Shown: positions 55,217 through 62,590 of the stretch, piece after piece
Layout: every line of letters starts with the position of its first letter
Position numbering within the stretch: the stretch's first letter is position 1
Source of the DNA: Corynebacterium sp.
GTDB lineage: Bacteria; Actinomycetota; Actinomycetes; Mycobacteriales; Mycobacteriaceae
DNA length: 62,590 nt
Assembly: GCF_022712195.1 (NCBI RefSeq)
Contig: NZ_JALAGY010000030.1
Coordinates: 1 to 62,590 of the forward strand
Direction: 5' to 3'
The notes under the pieces: model-generated
The model's input: the letters and a program-made list of their open reading frames with translations, nothing else
Told to the model about the DNA's origin: nothing
Database searches by the model: none
Translations under genes and position numbers: made by a program

Positions 55217-55295
55217 GGTTATCCTCCTGGGGACAGGACTCGCCGGGCTGATCCCGGAAGTTTCTCCCCCCAATGTAGCGCACCGGCGGGCCGAG

Positions 55296-55301
55296 TACCA
55301 T
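55296..55301 (+). promoter_or_regulatory. -10 element for leaderless metallophosphoesterase mRNA
   Basis: TACCAT, 7 nt before ATG 55309. It favours that ATG over ATG 55300, which overlaps the -10. Confidence 0.5.
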
Positions 55302-55308
55302 GGGGACG

Positions 55309-55896
55309 ATGACGGACTGGTTCACCGCTGACCTGCATTTCGGTCACCTCACCCCGGCCCGGCCGAGGGGATTCGACGATGTCACCGCCCACGACGCCGT
55401 CCTGGCGGGAAACCTGCGGGAGGCACTTCTGCCCGGGGACCGGCTCTTCGTCCTCGGCGACATCTCCTCCGGCATCCCCGACCAGGAGGACCGGGCCCTG
55501 GAACTGTTGGCCGGGATCCGCGACGCCACAGGTGCCCGCCTCCACCTCGTGGCCGGCAACCACGACGCCGTCCACCCGATGCACGCCCGGGCCCTGACCG
55601 GCCACACCCGGTTCCTCCGGACCTTCGACACGGTCTCGTCCGCGATGACCCTGAAGCTGGAAGGGCGGCGGGCGGTGGTCAGCCACTTCCCCTACGACGG
55701 GGACCACACGAGCCCCGACCGGCACGTGCAGTGGCGTCCGAGGGACTGCGGCGAGCCCGTCATCCACGGGCACACGCACTCCGCGGAGAAGACCGGGCGG
55801 TCAGCGGCAGGCTCACTGCAGCTCTGCGTCAGTCTCGACGCCTGGGACATGAGGCCGGCGAAGAAGGACGACCTGGCCGCGCTCGTACGGCGCTGA
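55309..55896 (+). CDS. Metallophosphoesterase
   Basis: 195 residues with the complete calcineurin-like metal set. ADLHFGH gives the first Asp/His, FVLGDISSG the second Asp, VAGNHD the Asn-His-Asp, and VVSHFPYDGD plus IHGHTH the last His residues. Such small enzymes act as phosphodiesterases on nucleotides or RNA ends; the substrate is unknown. ATG 55309 is 7 nt after a TACCAT. It is followed by a large hairpin and the convergent tRNA gene. Confidence 0.9.
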   Translation: MTDWFTADLHFGHLTPARPRGFDDVTAHDAVLAGNLREALLPGDRLFVLGDISSGIPDQEDRALELLAGIRDATGARLHLVAGNHDAVHPMHARALTGHTRFLRTFDTVSSAMTLKLEGRRAVVSHFPYDGDHTSPDRHVQWRPRDCGEPVIHGHTHSAEKTGRSAAGSLQLCVSLDAWDMRPAKKDDLAALVRR

Positions 55897-55910
55897 CACC
55901 GACACGCGGA

Positions 55911-55942
55911 ACCCCGCCGGTCTCCGGGGAGACCGACGGGGT
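55911..55942 (-). terminator. Bidirectional hairpin between metallophosphoesterase and tRNA-Leu
   Basis: 14-bp stem (55911-55924 with 55929-55942) and a 4-nt loop. The one C-A mismatch on the plus RNA becomes a G-U pair on the minus RNA, so it is fully paired for the tRNA transcript. The U run is poor, as is common for actinobacterial terminators. Confidence 0.65.
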
Positions 55943-55948
55943 CAGGGG

Positions 55949-56030
55949 TGCCCTGGGTGGGACTCGAACCCACACGCCCGAAGACACTGCATTTTGAGTG
56001 CAGCGCGTCTGCCAATTCCGCCACCAGGGC
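55949..56030 (-). tRNA. tRNA-Leu (anticodon CAA)
   Basis: 82 nt on the minus strand. Acceptor stem GCCCTGG pairs with CCAGGGC, with discriminator A. The D-arm is followed by the anticodon stem CTGCA/TGCAG with loop CTCAAAA, giving anticodon CAA for codon UUG. A long variable arm and GGTTCGAGTCC T-loop complete the class II structure. The CCA end is not encoded. UUG is a rare codon in a genome of this GC content. Confidence 0.95.
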
Positions 56031-56041
56031 CGGCCCCGGGA

Positions 56042-56071
56042 ATCATACGGCAGAGGTCTCGGCACGGACAA
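56042..56071 (-). promoter_or_regulatory. tRNA-Leu promoter
   Basis: On the minus strand: -35 TTGTCC (56071-56066), 18-nt spacer, -10 TATGAT (56047-56042). Transcription would start a few nt before the mature tRNA 5' end at 56030. Confidence 0.7.
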
Positions 56072-56099
56072 CACGGGGCCGGAATCGCTCGTGCCGCTG

Positions 56100-56750
56100 T
56101 CAGGGCGCGGCGTCGGCACCGTCCAGGACGCACTGGACCAGTCCCCCGTAGTACTCGACGAAGGTCTCGACGTCAGCCTCGTGGAAGTACTCCTGGGTCA
56201 CCAGGCGGCGCATCAGGGCCAGACCGATCACCATCGACATCGCCGCCTCCGCACGCATCTCGGCGTCGGCGGACGACGCCCCGGGAGACTCGGCGGCGAC
56301 CCGCTCCAGCACAGGGGCCACCACCTGCCGACGGAACACCTGGCCCAGGGCGTCGACGATGTGCCGGTTGCCGCCGGCGTCGGCGAGTTTACGCACCAGC
56401 GAATTCGGGCTGTCGTCGGCGGAGGTCACCGCCAGACGCGCCAGGTGCGTGCCCATCTCCCGGAAATCGACCCTGTTGAGCCGCTCCGCGGCCTCGGTGA
56501 AGTCCAGCTGGGCCTCGTACAGGTTCTCCTTCGTCCCGTAGTACTTGATGATCAGCGGCGCGCTGACGCCGACCTCGTTGGCGATGTCCTTGAGCGACAC
56601 CTCGCTGTAGGGGCGCCGGTTGAACGCGGCCTTCGCACATTCCAGGATGCTCACCCGGGTCTGGTCCGCACGCCGCCGTGCCGAGGTGTGCGGCTCAGGG
56701 TCGTGCGGGGACGCCGGTTCGCCCGGGATACTCTCTGTCTGGTCACTCAT
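56100..56750 (-). CDS. TetR-family transcriptional regulator
   Basis: 216 residues. The helix-turn-helix is TRVSILECAKAAFNRRPYSEVSLKDIANEVGVSAPLIIKYYGTKENLY. Before it is an acidic, disordered leader of about 25 residues. The C-terminal ligand domain is helical with many Ala and Met. The frame runs far upstream inside polA; ATG 56750 is chosen because it begins the conserved part and TAGTCT lies 7 nt before it. Divergent from polA. It may repress itself through a palindrome at 56805-56816. Confidence 0.87.
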   Translation of the reverse strand: MSDQTESIPGEPASPHDPEPHTSARRRADQTRVSILECAKAAFNRRPYSEVSLKDIANEVGVSAPLIIKYYGTKENLYEAQLDFTEAAERLNRVDFREMGTHLARLAVTSADDSPNSLVRKLADAGGNRHIVDALGQVFRRQVVAPVLERVAAESPGASSADAEMRAEAAMSMVIGLALMRRLVTQEYFHEADVETFVEYYGGLVQCVLDGADAAP

Positions 56751-56757
56751 GGCGACT

Positions 56758-56763
56758 AGACTA
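56758..56763 (-). promoter_or_regulatory. -10 element for leaderless TetR mRNA
   Basis: TAGTCT on the minus strand, 7 nt before ATG 56750. Confidence 0.5.
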
Positions 56764-56804
56764 GCCCGGGCACGACGCCAACCGCGGCAGCCACCACGAG
56801 AAGT

Positions 56805-56816
56805 GTGTCCGGACAC
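56805..56816. promoter_or_regulatory. Candidate operator palindrome, TetR-polA gap
   Basis: Perfect 12-bp palindrome GTGTCCGGACAC in the 102-nt gap, 55 nt upstream of the TetR start and 36 nt upstream of the polA start. It could be the TetR operator. No other role is evident. Confidence 0.35.
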
Positions 56817-56852
56817 GTGACAGACAGGTGCACGGACATGCAGGAAGGTCAC

Positions 56853-59561
56853 ATGACTGACAACCCCGGGGACGAACGCCCCACCCTCCTGTTGCTCGAC
56901 GGACATTCCCTGGCCTTCCGGGCCTTCTACGCACTGCCCGCCCAGAACTTCTCCACCACCGGCGGGCAGTACACCAACGCCGTCTACGGGTTCCTCGGCA
57001 TGTTCCTGGGCCTGATGGAGAACGAGAGGCCCACCCACGTCGCGGCGGCATTCGACCTCTCGGGTCCGACGTTCCGCGAGAAGGACCTGCCGGAGTACAA
57101 GGCACAGCGCCCGCCGGCACCGGAGGAGTTCCGGGGGCAGGTCGAACTGATCCAGGAGGCGCTCAGGGCACTGGGGATCAGGACCCTGACCAAGGAGGCC
57201 TACGAGGCAGACGACATCATCGCCACGCTCTCGTGCAGGGGCAGTGACGCGGGCATGCGCACGGTGATCTGCACCGGTGACCGCGACAGCCTGCAGCTGG
57301 TCGACGACGACGTCACCGTGCTCTACACCCTGCGCGGGGTCTCGGAACTCGACCGGTTCACCCCGGCCCGGGTGGAGGAGAAGTACGGGGTGACCCCCAC
57401 CCAGTACCCCGACCTCGCCTCCCTGCGCGGGGACACCTCCGACAACATGCCCGGTGTCCCCGGCGTCGGACCGAAGACGGCGCAGAAGTGGATCAGCAAG
57501 TACGGCAGCCTGGACTCCGTCATCGAGCACCTCGACGACTTCGGAGGCAAGGTCGGTGAATCCCTCCGCGAGAACATCGACAACGTCATCCTGGCCCGCA
57601 AGGTCACTGAGATGGTGCGCGACCTCGACCTCGGGGACCTCGACGGGGACGGCGACCCGCTCTCGGCCCTGCGCCCCTCGCCCGTCGACGCCACCGAGGC
57701 CAGCGACCTCTTCGACACCCTGCAGTTCGGCGCGAATCTCCGCAACCGCACGTTCCGGGTGCTCGGCATCGAGTTCGAGGACGGAGCGGCGGCCGAACTC
57801 ACCGTCGACGACGTGCCCGAGGGGAAGCTCGCCGGGTGGCTCGCCCAGCGCGCCGGGTGGAAGGCGGGGCGCAGCCACGGTGACCCCGCCGTCAACCGTC
57901 CGCTCGTCCTCGAGGTCACCGGGGACGGGGCCCCCTACGGCGGGCGCGCGGACCGGGTCGTCCTGCTCGATCCCGTGCCGGGGGAGGACGGCGCACTCCA
58001 CGCCGTGCAGATCGAACTGGACGACCAGGCGCCCAAGGACGAGAAGGTCCTGTTGGAGTACCTCTCCGACGCTTCGGCCGCCAAGTGGATGCACGACTCC
58101 AAGCGGGGTTGGCACATGCTCCACGGTTCCGGGGCGGAACTCGACGGAGTCGAGCACGACACCGCCCTGGCCGCCTACCTCCTGCGGCCCGACGTCCGGT
58201 CCACGGGTCTCGCCGACGTCCTGCAACGCCACGTCGGGCACGAGCTCCCCGACGGGGCGTCGACAGCCGCACGGGCCCAGGCCGTGCTGGAACTGGTCTC
58301 CTCGCTGACACCGGAGCTCGCGGACATCGGGGCGATGGAGCTGTACCTCGACCTGGAGGTCCCCCTGGCGACGGTGCTGGCGAGGATGGAGAGCCACGGC
58401 ATCTCGGTCGACCGTCCGGCCCTGCAGGAACTCTCCGACAACTACGCCGGCAGGATCGCCGAGGAGGTGGCCGCGGCCCGGGAGCTCGCCGGGGACGAGT
58501 CACTGAACCTGTCGAGTCCGAAGCAGCTGCAGAGGGTGCTCTTCGAGGACTTCGGTCTGCCCACGACGAAGAAGACGAAGACCGGTTACTCGACCGCCGC
58601 CGGGGAACTGGAGAAGCTGACGGCCCAGACAGGACATCCGTTCCTCAGCCACCTCATGGCGCACCGTGAGTACCAGAAGATGAAGACCACCATCGACGGG
58701 CTCATCGAGGCCACCGCGGACGACGGGCGCATCCACACCACCTTCAACCAGCGGGGTGCGGCGACAGGCCGCCTGTCGTCGGCCGAGCCCAACCTCCAGA
58801 ACATCCCGGTCCGGACCGAGGCGGGACGCCACATCCGCGGTGCCTTCCGCGTCGGGTCGGGGTACACCACCCTGCTGACCGCCGACTACTCGCAGATCGA
58901 GATGCGGGTCATGGCCCACCTCTCGCAGGACCCGGGCCTGATCGAGGCCTACCGGAAGGGCGAGGACCTGCACAACTACGTCGGTTCGAAGGTCTTCGAC
59001 GTGCCCGTCGACGAGGTCACCCCGGAACTGCGACGCAGGGTGAAGGCGATGAGTTACGGCCTGGTGTACGGGCTCAGCGCCTTCGGGCTCTCCCAACAGC
59101 TCAACATCGCCGCCGGCGAGGCGAAGAAGATCATGGACACCTACTTCGAGCGCTTCGGTGGTGTGAAGCGGTACCTCGACGAGGTGGTGGAGAAGGCGCG
59201 GGAGGACGGCTACACCGAGACACTCTACGGTCGTCGGCGGTACCTCCCCGAGCTCAACTCCACCAACCGGGTCGCCCGCGACAACGCCGAGCGCGCCGCA
59301 CTCAACGCACCGATCCAGGGCACCGCGGCGGACATCATCAAGCGGGCGATGCTACGCGTCGACCGCGAGATGTCGCGGCGGGGGATGCGGTCGCGGGTGC
59401 TGCTGCAGGTCCACGACGAGCTGGTCGTCGAGGTCGTCGACGGCGAACTCGAGGAGATGACGGATCTGCTCCGGGAGCAGATGGACGGTGCCGCCGAGCT
59501 GCGCGTCCCCCTGGACGTGTCGACCGGCACCGGCGGGGACTGGGAGGCCGCCGGGCACTGA
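56853..59561 (+). CDS. polA: DNA polymerase I
   Basis: 902 residues. It does repair synthesis and Okazaki fragment processing. The N-terminal 5'-3' exonuclease domain has LLLLDGHSLAFRAFYAL, YEADDIIATLS, TGDRDSLQLV and GVPGVGPKTAQKW. The central 3'-5' exonuclease-like domain lacks the catalytic acidic residues, as in other actinobacteria. The polymerase domain has ADYSQIEMRVMAHLS (D678), RRRVKAMSYGLVYGLSAFG and LLQVHDELVVEV. ATG 56853 has AGGAAGG 4 nt upstream, so it is preferred to earlier in-frame codons. Confidence 0.97.
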   Translation: MTDNPGDERPTLLLLDGHSLAFRAFYALPAQNFSTTGGQYTNAVYGFLGMFLGLMENERPTHVAAAFDLSGPTFREKDLPEYKAQRPPAPEEFRGQVELIQEALRALGIRTLTKEAYEADDIIATLSCRGSDAGMRTVICTGDRDSLQLVDDDVTVLYTLRGVSELDRFTPARVEEKYGVTPTQYPDLASLRGDTSDNMPGVPGVGPKTAQKWISKYGSLDSVIEHLDDFGGKVGESLRENIDNVILARKVTEMVRDLDLGDLDGDGDPLSALRPSPVDATEASDLFDTLQFGANLRNRTFRVLGIEFEDGAAAELTVDDVPEGKLAGWLAQRAGWKAGRSHGDPAVNRPLVLEVTGDGAPYGGRADRVVLLDPVPGEDGALHAVQIELDDQAPKDEKVLLEYLSDASAAKWMHDSKRGWHMLHGSGAELDGVEHDTALAAYLLRPDVRSTGLADVLQRHVGHELPDGASTAARAQAVLELVSSLTPELADIGAMELYLDLEVPLATVLARMESHGISVDRPALQELSDNYAGRIAEEVAAARELAGDESLNLSSPKQLQRVLFEDFGLPTTKKTKTGYSTAAGELEKLTAQTGHPFLSHLMAHREYQKMKTTIDGLIEATADDGRIHTTFNQRGAATGRLSSAEPNLQNIPVRTEAGRHIRGAFRVGSGYTTLLTADYSQIEMRVMAHLSQDPGLIEAYRKGEDLHNYVGSKVFDVPVDEVTPELRRRVKAMSYGLVYGLSAFGLSQQLNIAAGEAKKIMDTYFERFGGVKRYLDEVVEKAREDGYTETLYGRRRYLPELNSTNRVARDNAERAALNAPIQGTAADIIKRAMLRVDREMSRRGMRSRVLLQVHDELVVEVVDGELEEMTDLLREQMDGAAELRVPLDVSTGTGGDWEAAGH

Positions 59562-59569
59562 GCCCCGGC

Positions 59570-59603
59570 CGGCCGCCCCGTGGTCAGTCAGGGGAGGCGG
59601 CCG
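59570..59603. terminator. Hairpin at the polA / DUF368 convergent ends
   Basis: CGGCCGCC(CC) pairs with (GGGG)GGCGGCCG across an 11-nt loop region. It covers the last codons of the DUF368 gene. No U run; a bidirectional terminator is likely. Confidence 0.45.
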
Positions 59604-60622
59604 CCGGAGCTCGACGGGCGCTCGGCGAGCGCACGCTGCCGGCGTCGTTTCATCACCTGTTCGGTGATGACCATCGCCGCCACGACACCGGCGCCCAGGG
59701 CGAACAGGGCCAGGGCCGGTCCGGCCTGGTCACCCGGGGTCTGGAGGGCGGCGTCGTCGTCCTGCCAGGGCCACAGCGCGCGCAGGGAACCCAGCAGCAT
59801 GCCGGTCATGGTGAACAGTGTGAGGGTGCGGTGACGGGTGAGGAGGTGCTCCATCACGCGCACGAAGAGGACCAGGCCGGTCAGGGCGCCGAGTCCGAAT
59901 ACGGCGATGTAGGTCAGGTCGAGATCGCTGACCGCGGTCAACGTGGCCGAGTAGATGCCGATGGCGTAGAGGAAGAAGGAGCCTGAGACGCCGGGGAGGA
60001 TCAGCGCACACACCGCGACGGCTGCGGCGATGAACACCAGCAGCAGGTTGGGGTCCGGGTTCGTCGACGAGGAGAACCCGGTGGCGATGAACGTGAACAG
60101 GCCACCGACGATGAACAGGGGGACCGCCACCGGGAGCCGGCGTTTCAGGTCCGCGGTGTCGATCATCAGCAACGGGACCACGACGGAGACCGCGACCATG
60201 CCCAGGAACAGGCTCTTGGCGGGCACCGGGTGGTTCTCCACGAACGAGCCGAGGACACCTGCCAGGGCGAAGACCATGGCGACCATGCCGACCGCCATGG
60301 GCAGGAGCATCGTCCAGTCCACGGCCTTGAATTTGCGGACCCCCTCGCTACGGTCGGTGGCGAACGCCTTCACCGCGTCCAGAAGACGGTTGGCGTTGTA
60401 GAGCACCCTCTCGTAGGCGCCCGTGACAAGGGCGACCGTACCCCCGGAGATCCCGGGGACCAGCTCGGCGGAACCGATGAGACCGCCGCGAAGGAGGTTG
60501 AAGACCACCGACCCCGGGTTCAGGGGCGTGCGTCCGAAGACCGGCGCCTGGACGTCGGGCTGACCGGGTGTCTTCTCTGGAGACTGTTCTGGGCTGGGGG
60601 AGTTGTCTTTCACGCGCGTCAT
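59588..60622 (-). CDS. DUF368 polyprenyl-phosphate transporter (PopT type)
   Basis: 344 residues with about eight to ten hydrophobic helices after a Pro-rich N-terminal tail. DUF368 hallmarks are RGGLIGSAELVPGISGGTVALVTG in the first half and the repeat ALILPGVSGSFFLYAIGIY in the second half. Members (PopT) return undecaprenyl phosphate, or decaprenyl phosphate in this order, from the outer to the inner face of the membrane for cell-wall synthesis. ATG 60622 is chosen; GTG 60637 is an alternative. No clear promoter was found. Confidence 0.9.
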   Translation of the reverse strand: MTRVKDNSPSPEQSPEKTPGQPDVQAPVFGRTPLNPGSVVFNLLRGGLIGSAELVPGISGGTVALVTGAYERVLYNANRLLDAVKAFATDRSEGVRKFKAVDWTMLLPMAVGMVAMVFALAGVLGSFVENHPVPAKSLFLGMVAVSVVVPLLMIDTADLKRRLPVAVPLFIVGGLFTFIATGFSSSTNPDPNLLLVFIAAAVAVCALILPGVSGSFFLYAIGIYSATLTAVSDLDLTYIAVFGLGALTGLVLFVRVMEHLLTRHRTLTLFTMTGMLLGSLRALWPWQDDDAALQTPGDQAGPALALFALGAGVVAAMVITEQVMKRRRQRALAERPSSSGGRLP

Positions 60623-60681
60623 CGTATCCGGATTCACCAGGGGAGGGCGAAACCCGCCCACGGAGCGCGTGTCCGGTGGCC

Positions 60682-60687
60682 TAGGAT
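60682..60687 (+). promoter_or_regulatory. -10 element for near-leaderless dehydrogenase mRNA
   Basis: TAGGAT, 8 nt before GTG 60696. Confidence 0.5.
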
Positions 60688-60695
60688 GGGGACCT

Positions 60696-61772
60696 GTGAG
60701 TACGACGCCTGAGAGTTCCCCGACTTCCACCGTGACGCTGGGCTACTGGCCCGGAGAGGGGATCGGTCCGGAGATCGTGGAGCCGACGGTCACCGCCACG
60801 ACCCTGGCGCTGCGCCGGCACGGCGGGTACGGCGTGAGCTGGGTGCCCCTGCAGCTGGGGCGTGAGGCGTTCATGAGGACCGGTCAGGTCGTCCCGGAGG
60901 AGACCTGGTCGGCGGTCGCCGGGGTGGACGGCTGGATCCTCGGGCCGCACGACAACGCGTCCTACCCGCCCGAGGCGAGAGGACAGCAGAACCCCTCGGC
61001 GGCGCTGCGGGTCCGTGCCGCGCTGTGGGCGAACATCCGGCCGGTACGGGGGATCCCCGGTGCCGTGGCTCCGGGGATGGACGTGGTGGTCGTCCGGGAG
61101 AACACCGAGGGGATGTACGCCGACCGCAACATGTACGCCGGCTCCGGGGACGTGATGGTGACCCCGGACGTGGCCCTGGCGATCGGGACGTTCACCAGGG
61201 AAAGGGTGCGCCGGATCGTCCGGAGGGCCGGGCAGGTCGCCGGGGAACGGGGCGGTCCGCTCACCGTCGCCCACAAGGCCAACGTCCTCGCGCGGTCCTC
61301 GGGGATGTACCTCGAGGAGGCGGAGGCCATGGCGGCTGACACGGGTGTGGAACTGCTTCCGGTGCACATCGACGCACTGTGCGCCGATCTGGTGGTGCAC
61401 CCGGAGAGGCACCGCACCATCGTCGCGGAGAACATGTTCGGTGACATCCTCTCGGACCTGACCGCCGCCCTCGGAGGCTCCCTCGGCTCCGCCGGGAGCA
61501 TCAACGCCGGGGACCGGGCGGTGATGGCGCAGGCCGCCCACGGGTCGGCGCCCGACATCGCCGGACGGGGCGTCGCCAATCCGGCGGGCCTGATGAACTC
61601 CGCGGCGATGATGCTGGACCACCTGGGCCACCACGTCGCTGGTGAGGCTCTCGCCGACGCCGTCCGCCATGCGACGCTGCACAGTCCGACCCCGGATCTC
61701 GCAGGTCCCGGGGGTGCGGGGACCGCGGAGTTCTCCCAGACGGTATTTGCACAGCTCGGAGGGGTCGTGTAG
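60696..61772 (+). CDS. Isocitrate/isopropylmalate dehydrogenase family protein
   Basis: 358 residues. It belongs to the metal- and NAD(P)-dependent beta-decarboxylating dehydrogenases. The N-terminal GYWPGEGIGPEIVEPTV is the conserved start. VVVRENTEGMYADR contains the substrate Arg/Tyr region. The metal Asp motif is NMFGDILSDLTAALGGSLGSAGSIN. HGSAPDIAGRGVANPAGL is the cofactor loop. It could be LeuB or a tartrate/malate-type enzyme. The substrate Arg pattern (ALRVRAALWANIRPVRG) is close to LeuB, but this is not decisive. GTG 60696 is 8 nt after a TAGGAT. Confidence 0.85.
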   Translation: MSTTPESSPTSTVTLGYWPGEGIGPEIVEPTVTATTLALRRHGGYGVSWVPLQLGREAFMRTGQVVPEETWSAVAGVDGWILGPHDNASYPPEARGQQNPSAALRVRAALWANIRPVRGIPGAVAPGMDVVVVRENTEGMYADRNMYAGSGDVMVTPDVALAIGTFTRERVRRIVRRAGQVAGERGGPLTVAHKANVLARSSGMYLEEAEAMAADTGVELLPVHIDALCADLVVHPERHRTIVAENMFGDILSDLTAALGGSLGSAGSINAGDRAVMAQAAHGSAPDIAGRGVANPAGLMNSAAMMLDHLGHHVAGEALADAVRHATLHSPTPDLAGPGGAGTAEFSQTVFAQLGGVV

Positions 61773-61858
61773 CCTACAGTCCGTTAACCGTCTGTCCGCA
61801 GGCGCGCGACGGTGCCGTGACACTGAACGCTGGTGGAGCGGTGCCCCCTGTCCATCAC

Positions 61859-61864
61859 TAAGAT
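61859..61864 (+). promoter_or_regulatory. -10 element for rpsA
   Basis: TAAGAT, 26 nt before ATG 61891. A GGAG motif follows at 61876-61879, so rpsA has a short leader. No good -35 is seen. The 118-nt gap after the dehydrogenase gene holds nothing else I can identify. Confidence 0.4.
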
Positions 61865-61890
61865 CAATCCGTCTCGGAGCAACTTCACAT

Positions 61891-62590
61891 ATGCCCACCA
61901 ACAACGTTCCTCAGGTAGCCGTCAACGACATCGGCTCCGCTGAGGATTTCCTCGCCGCAGTCGACGCCACCATCAAGTACTTCAACGACGGTGACATCGT
62001 TGAAGGTACCGTCGTCAAGGTCGACCACGACGAGGTCCTGCTTGACATCGGCTACAAGACCGAGGGTGTCATCCCCTCCCGCGAGCTGTCCATCAAGCAC
62101 GATGTCGATCCCGGCGAGGTCGTCGAGGTCGGCGACGAGGTCGACGCCCTGGTCCTCACCAAGGAGGACAAGGAAGGCCGCCTGATCCTGTCCAAGAAGC
62201 GTGCCCAGTACGAGCGCGCCTGGGGCACCATCGAGGAGCTCAAGGAGAAGGACGAGCCGGTCACCGGTACCGTCATCGAGGTCGTCAAGGGCGGCCTCAT
62301 CCTGGACATCGGCCTGCGTGGCTTCCTCCCCGCCTCCCTCGTCGAGATGCGTCGCGTCCGCGACCTCCAGCCGTACATCGGCCAGGAGATCGAGGCCAAG
62401 ATCATCGAACTCGACAAGCAGCGCAACAACGTCGTCCTGTCGCGTCGTGCATGGCTCGAGCAGACCCAGTCCGAGGTCCGTTCCGAGTTCCTGCACCAGC
62501 TGCAGAAGGGCCAGGTCCGCAAGGGCGTCGTGTCCTCCATCGTCAACTTCGGCGCCTTCGTCGATCTCGGCGGTGTCGACGGCCTGGTGC
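61891..62590 (+). CDS. rpsA: 30S ribosomal protein S1 (5' part)
   Basis: The first 233 residues are present; the gene runs off the window. S1 binds mRNA on the 30S subunit. After a short N-terminus (MPTNNVPQVAVNDIGSAEDF) come S1 domain one (GDIVEGTVVKVDHDEVLLDIG), domain two (VTGTVIEVVKGGLILDIG) and the start of domain three (KGVVSSIVNFGAFVDLGG). With leaderless messages so common in this genome, its role in initiation may be limited to leadered ones; that is an inference. Next to polA, as in mycobacteria. Confidence 0.96.
   Translation, partial: MPTNNVPQVAVNDIGSAEDFLAAVDATIKYFNDGDIVEGTVVKVDHDEVLLDIGYKTEGVIPSRELSIKHDVDPGEVVEVGDEVDALVLTKEDKEGRLILSKKRAQYERAWGTIEELKEKDEPVTGTVIEVVKGGLILDIGLRGFLPASLVEMRRVRDLQPYIGQEIEAKIIELDKQRNNVVLSRRAWLEQTQSEVRSEFLHQLQKGQVRKGVVSSIVNFGAFVDLGGVDGLV

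Overview
The window looks like a high-GC member of the Mycobacteriales, most likely a high-GC Corynebacterium. Reasons: the ftsZ-pgeF-sepF-yggT-wag31 division cluster, a translational T-box in front of ileS, MTB12-like lipoproteins, an actinobacterial DnaE1 and PolA, and wholesale use of GTG starts with GTGA/ATGA/TGATG gene overlaps. From memory of the M. tuberculosis map, the gene order (ileS, dinB, ansA, lspA, rluD-like, dnaE, hisDCB-HA-impA-FI, trpE-x-CBA, lgt, pyk, polA, rpsA) is a condensed version of the region from about Rv1536 to Rv1630. Species cannot be named from this sequence alone.

Layout. 1-3333: end of ftsZ, pgeF, sepF, yggT, wag31 (polar growth and division) and a 52-residue membrane protein. 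The yggS/ylmE gene that usually sits between pgeF and sepF is absent. 3358-6873: terminator, ileS T-box leader, ileS, terminator. 6880-9618: a LexA-type SOS box inside a promoter, then a DUF222/HNH nuclease gene and dinB. 9629-15165: asparaginase, two convergent lipoproteins, lspA, an RluA-family pseudouridine synthase, a membrane protein and RarD. 15176-19699: a PLP enzyme/FAD lactone-oxidase pair divergent from nadA-nadC. 19803-25447: lipoprotein, dnaE, an IMPACT-family protein, a small membrane protein and an S4 protein. 25429-29621: a BRCT / unknown / RelA-like alarmone synthetase operon (minus strand), a TetR regulator and a divergent lipoprotein-membrane pair. 29635-31290: a large helical-repeat protein of unknown role.

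31380-46966 is a long, mostly overlapping his-trp-lgt-pyk block: hisD C B, an MFS transporter, hisH A impA hisF I, trpE, a trp-associated membrane protein, trpC B A, lgt and pyk. hisG, hisE, trpG, trpD and trpF are not here. Because trpC is monofunctional and there is no trpF, hisA is probably the bifunctional PriA type. 46985-50980: patatin-like phospholipase, M20 amidohydrolase, DUF4921 GalT/HIT-like protein and an unknown protein. 51005-55057: a polar amino-acid ABC importer transcribed away from a glutaminase-STAS fusion over a 44-bp gap holding two face-to-face promoters. 55070-56071: a 48-residue PorA/PorH-like peptide, a metallophosphoesterase and tRNA-Leu(CAA). 56100-62590: TetR regulator, polA, a DUF368 (PopT-type) lipid-carrier transporter, an isocitrate/isopropylmalate dehydrogenase family protein, and the start of rpsA.

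A window-wide regulatory theme is leaderless transcription. At least 20 genes have a TANNNT -10 hexamer 6-8 nt before the ATG/GTG, so that the transcript should begin at the start codon. These starts were used to correct several start sites. Genes with a good Shine-Dalgarno sequence (sepF, wag31, the DUF222/HNH gene, the lipoproteins, the 48-residue peptide, polA, trpC) are the minority. No insertion sequence, prophage, CRISPR array or replication origin was seen. Apart from the 3136-3619 stretch described below, no interval over 300 bases lacks a gene.
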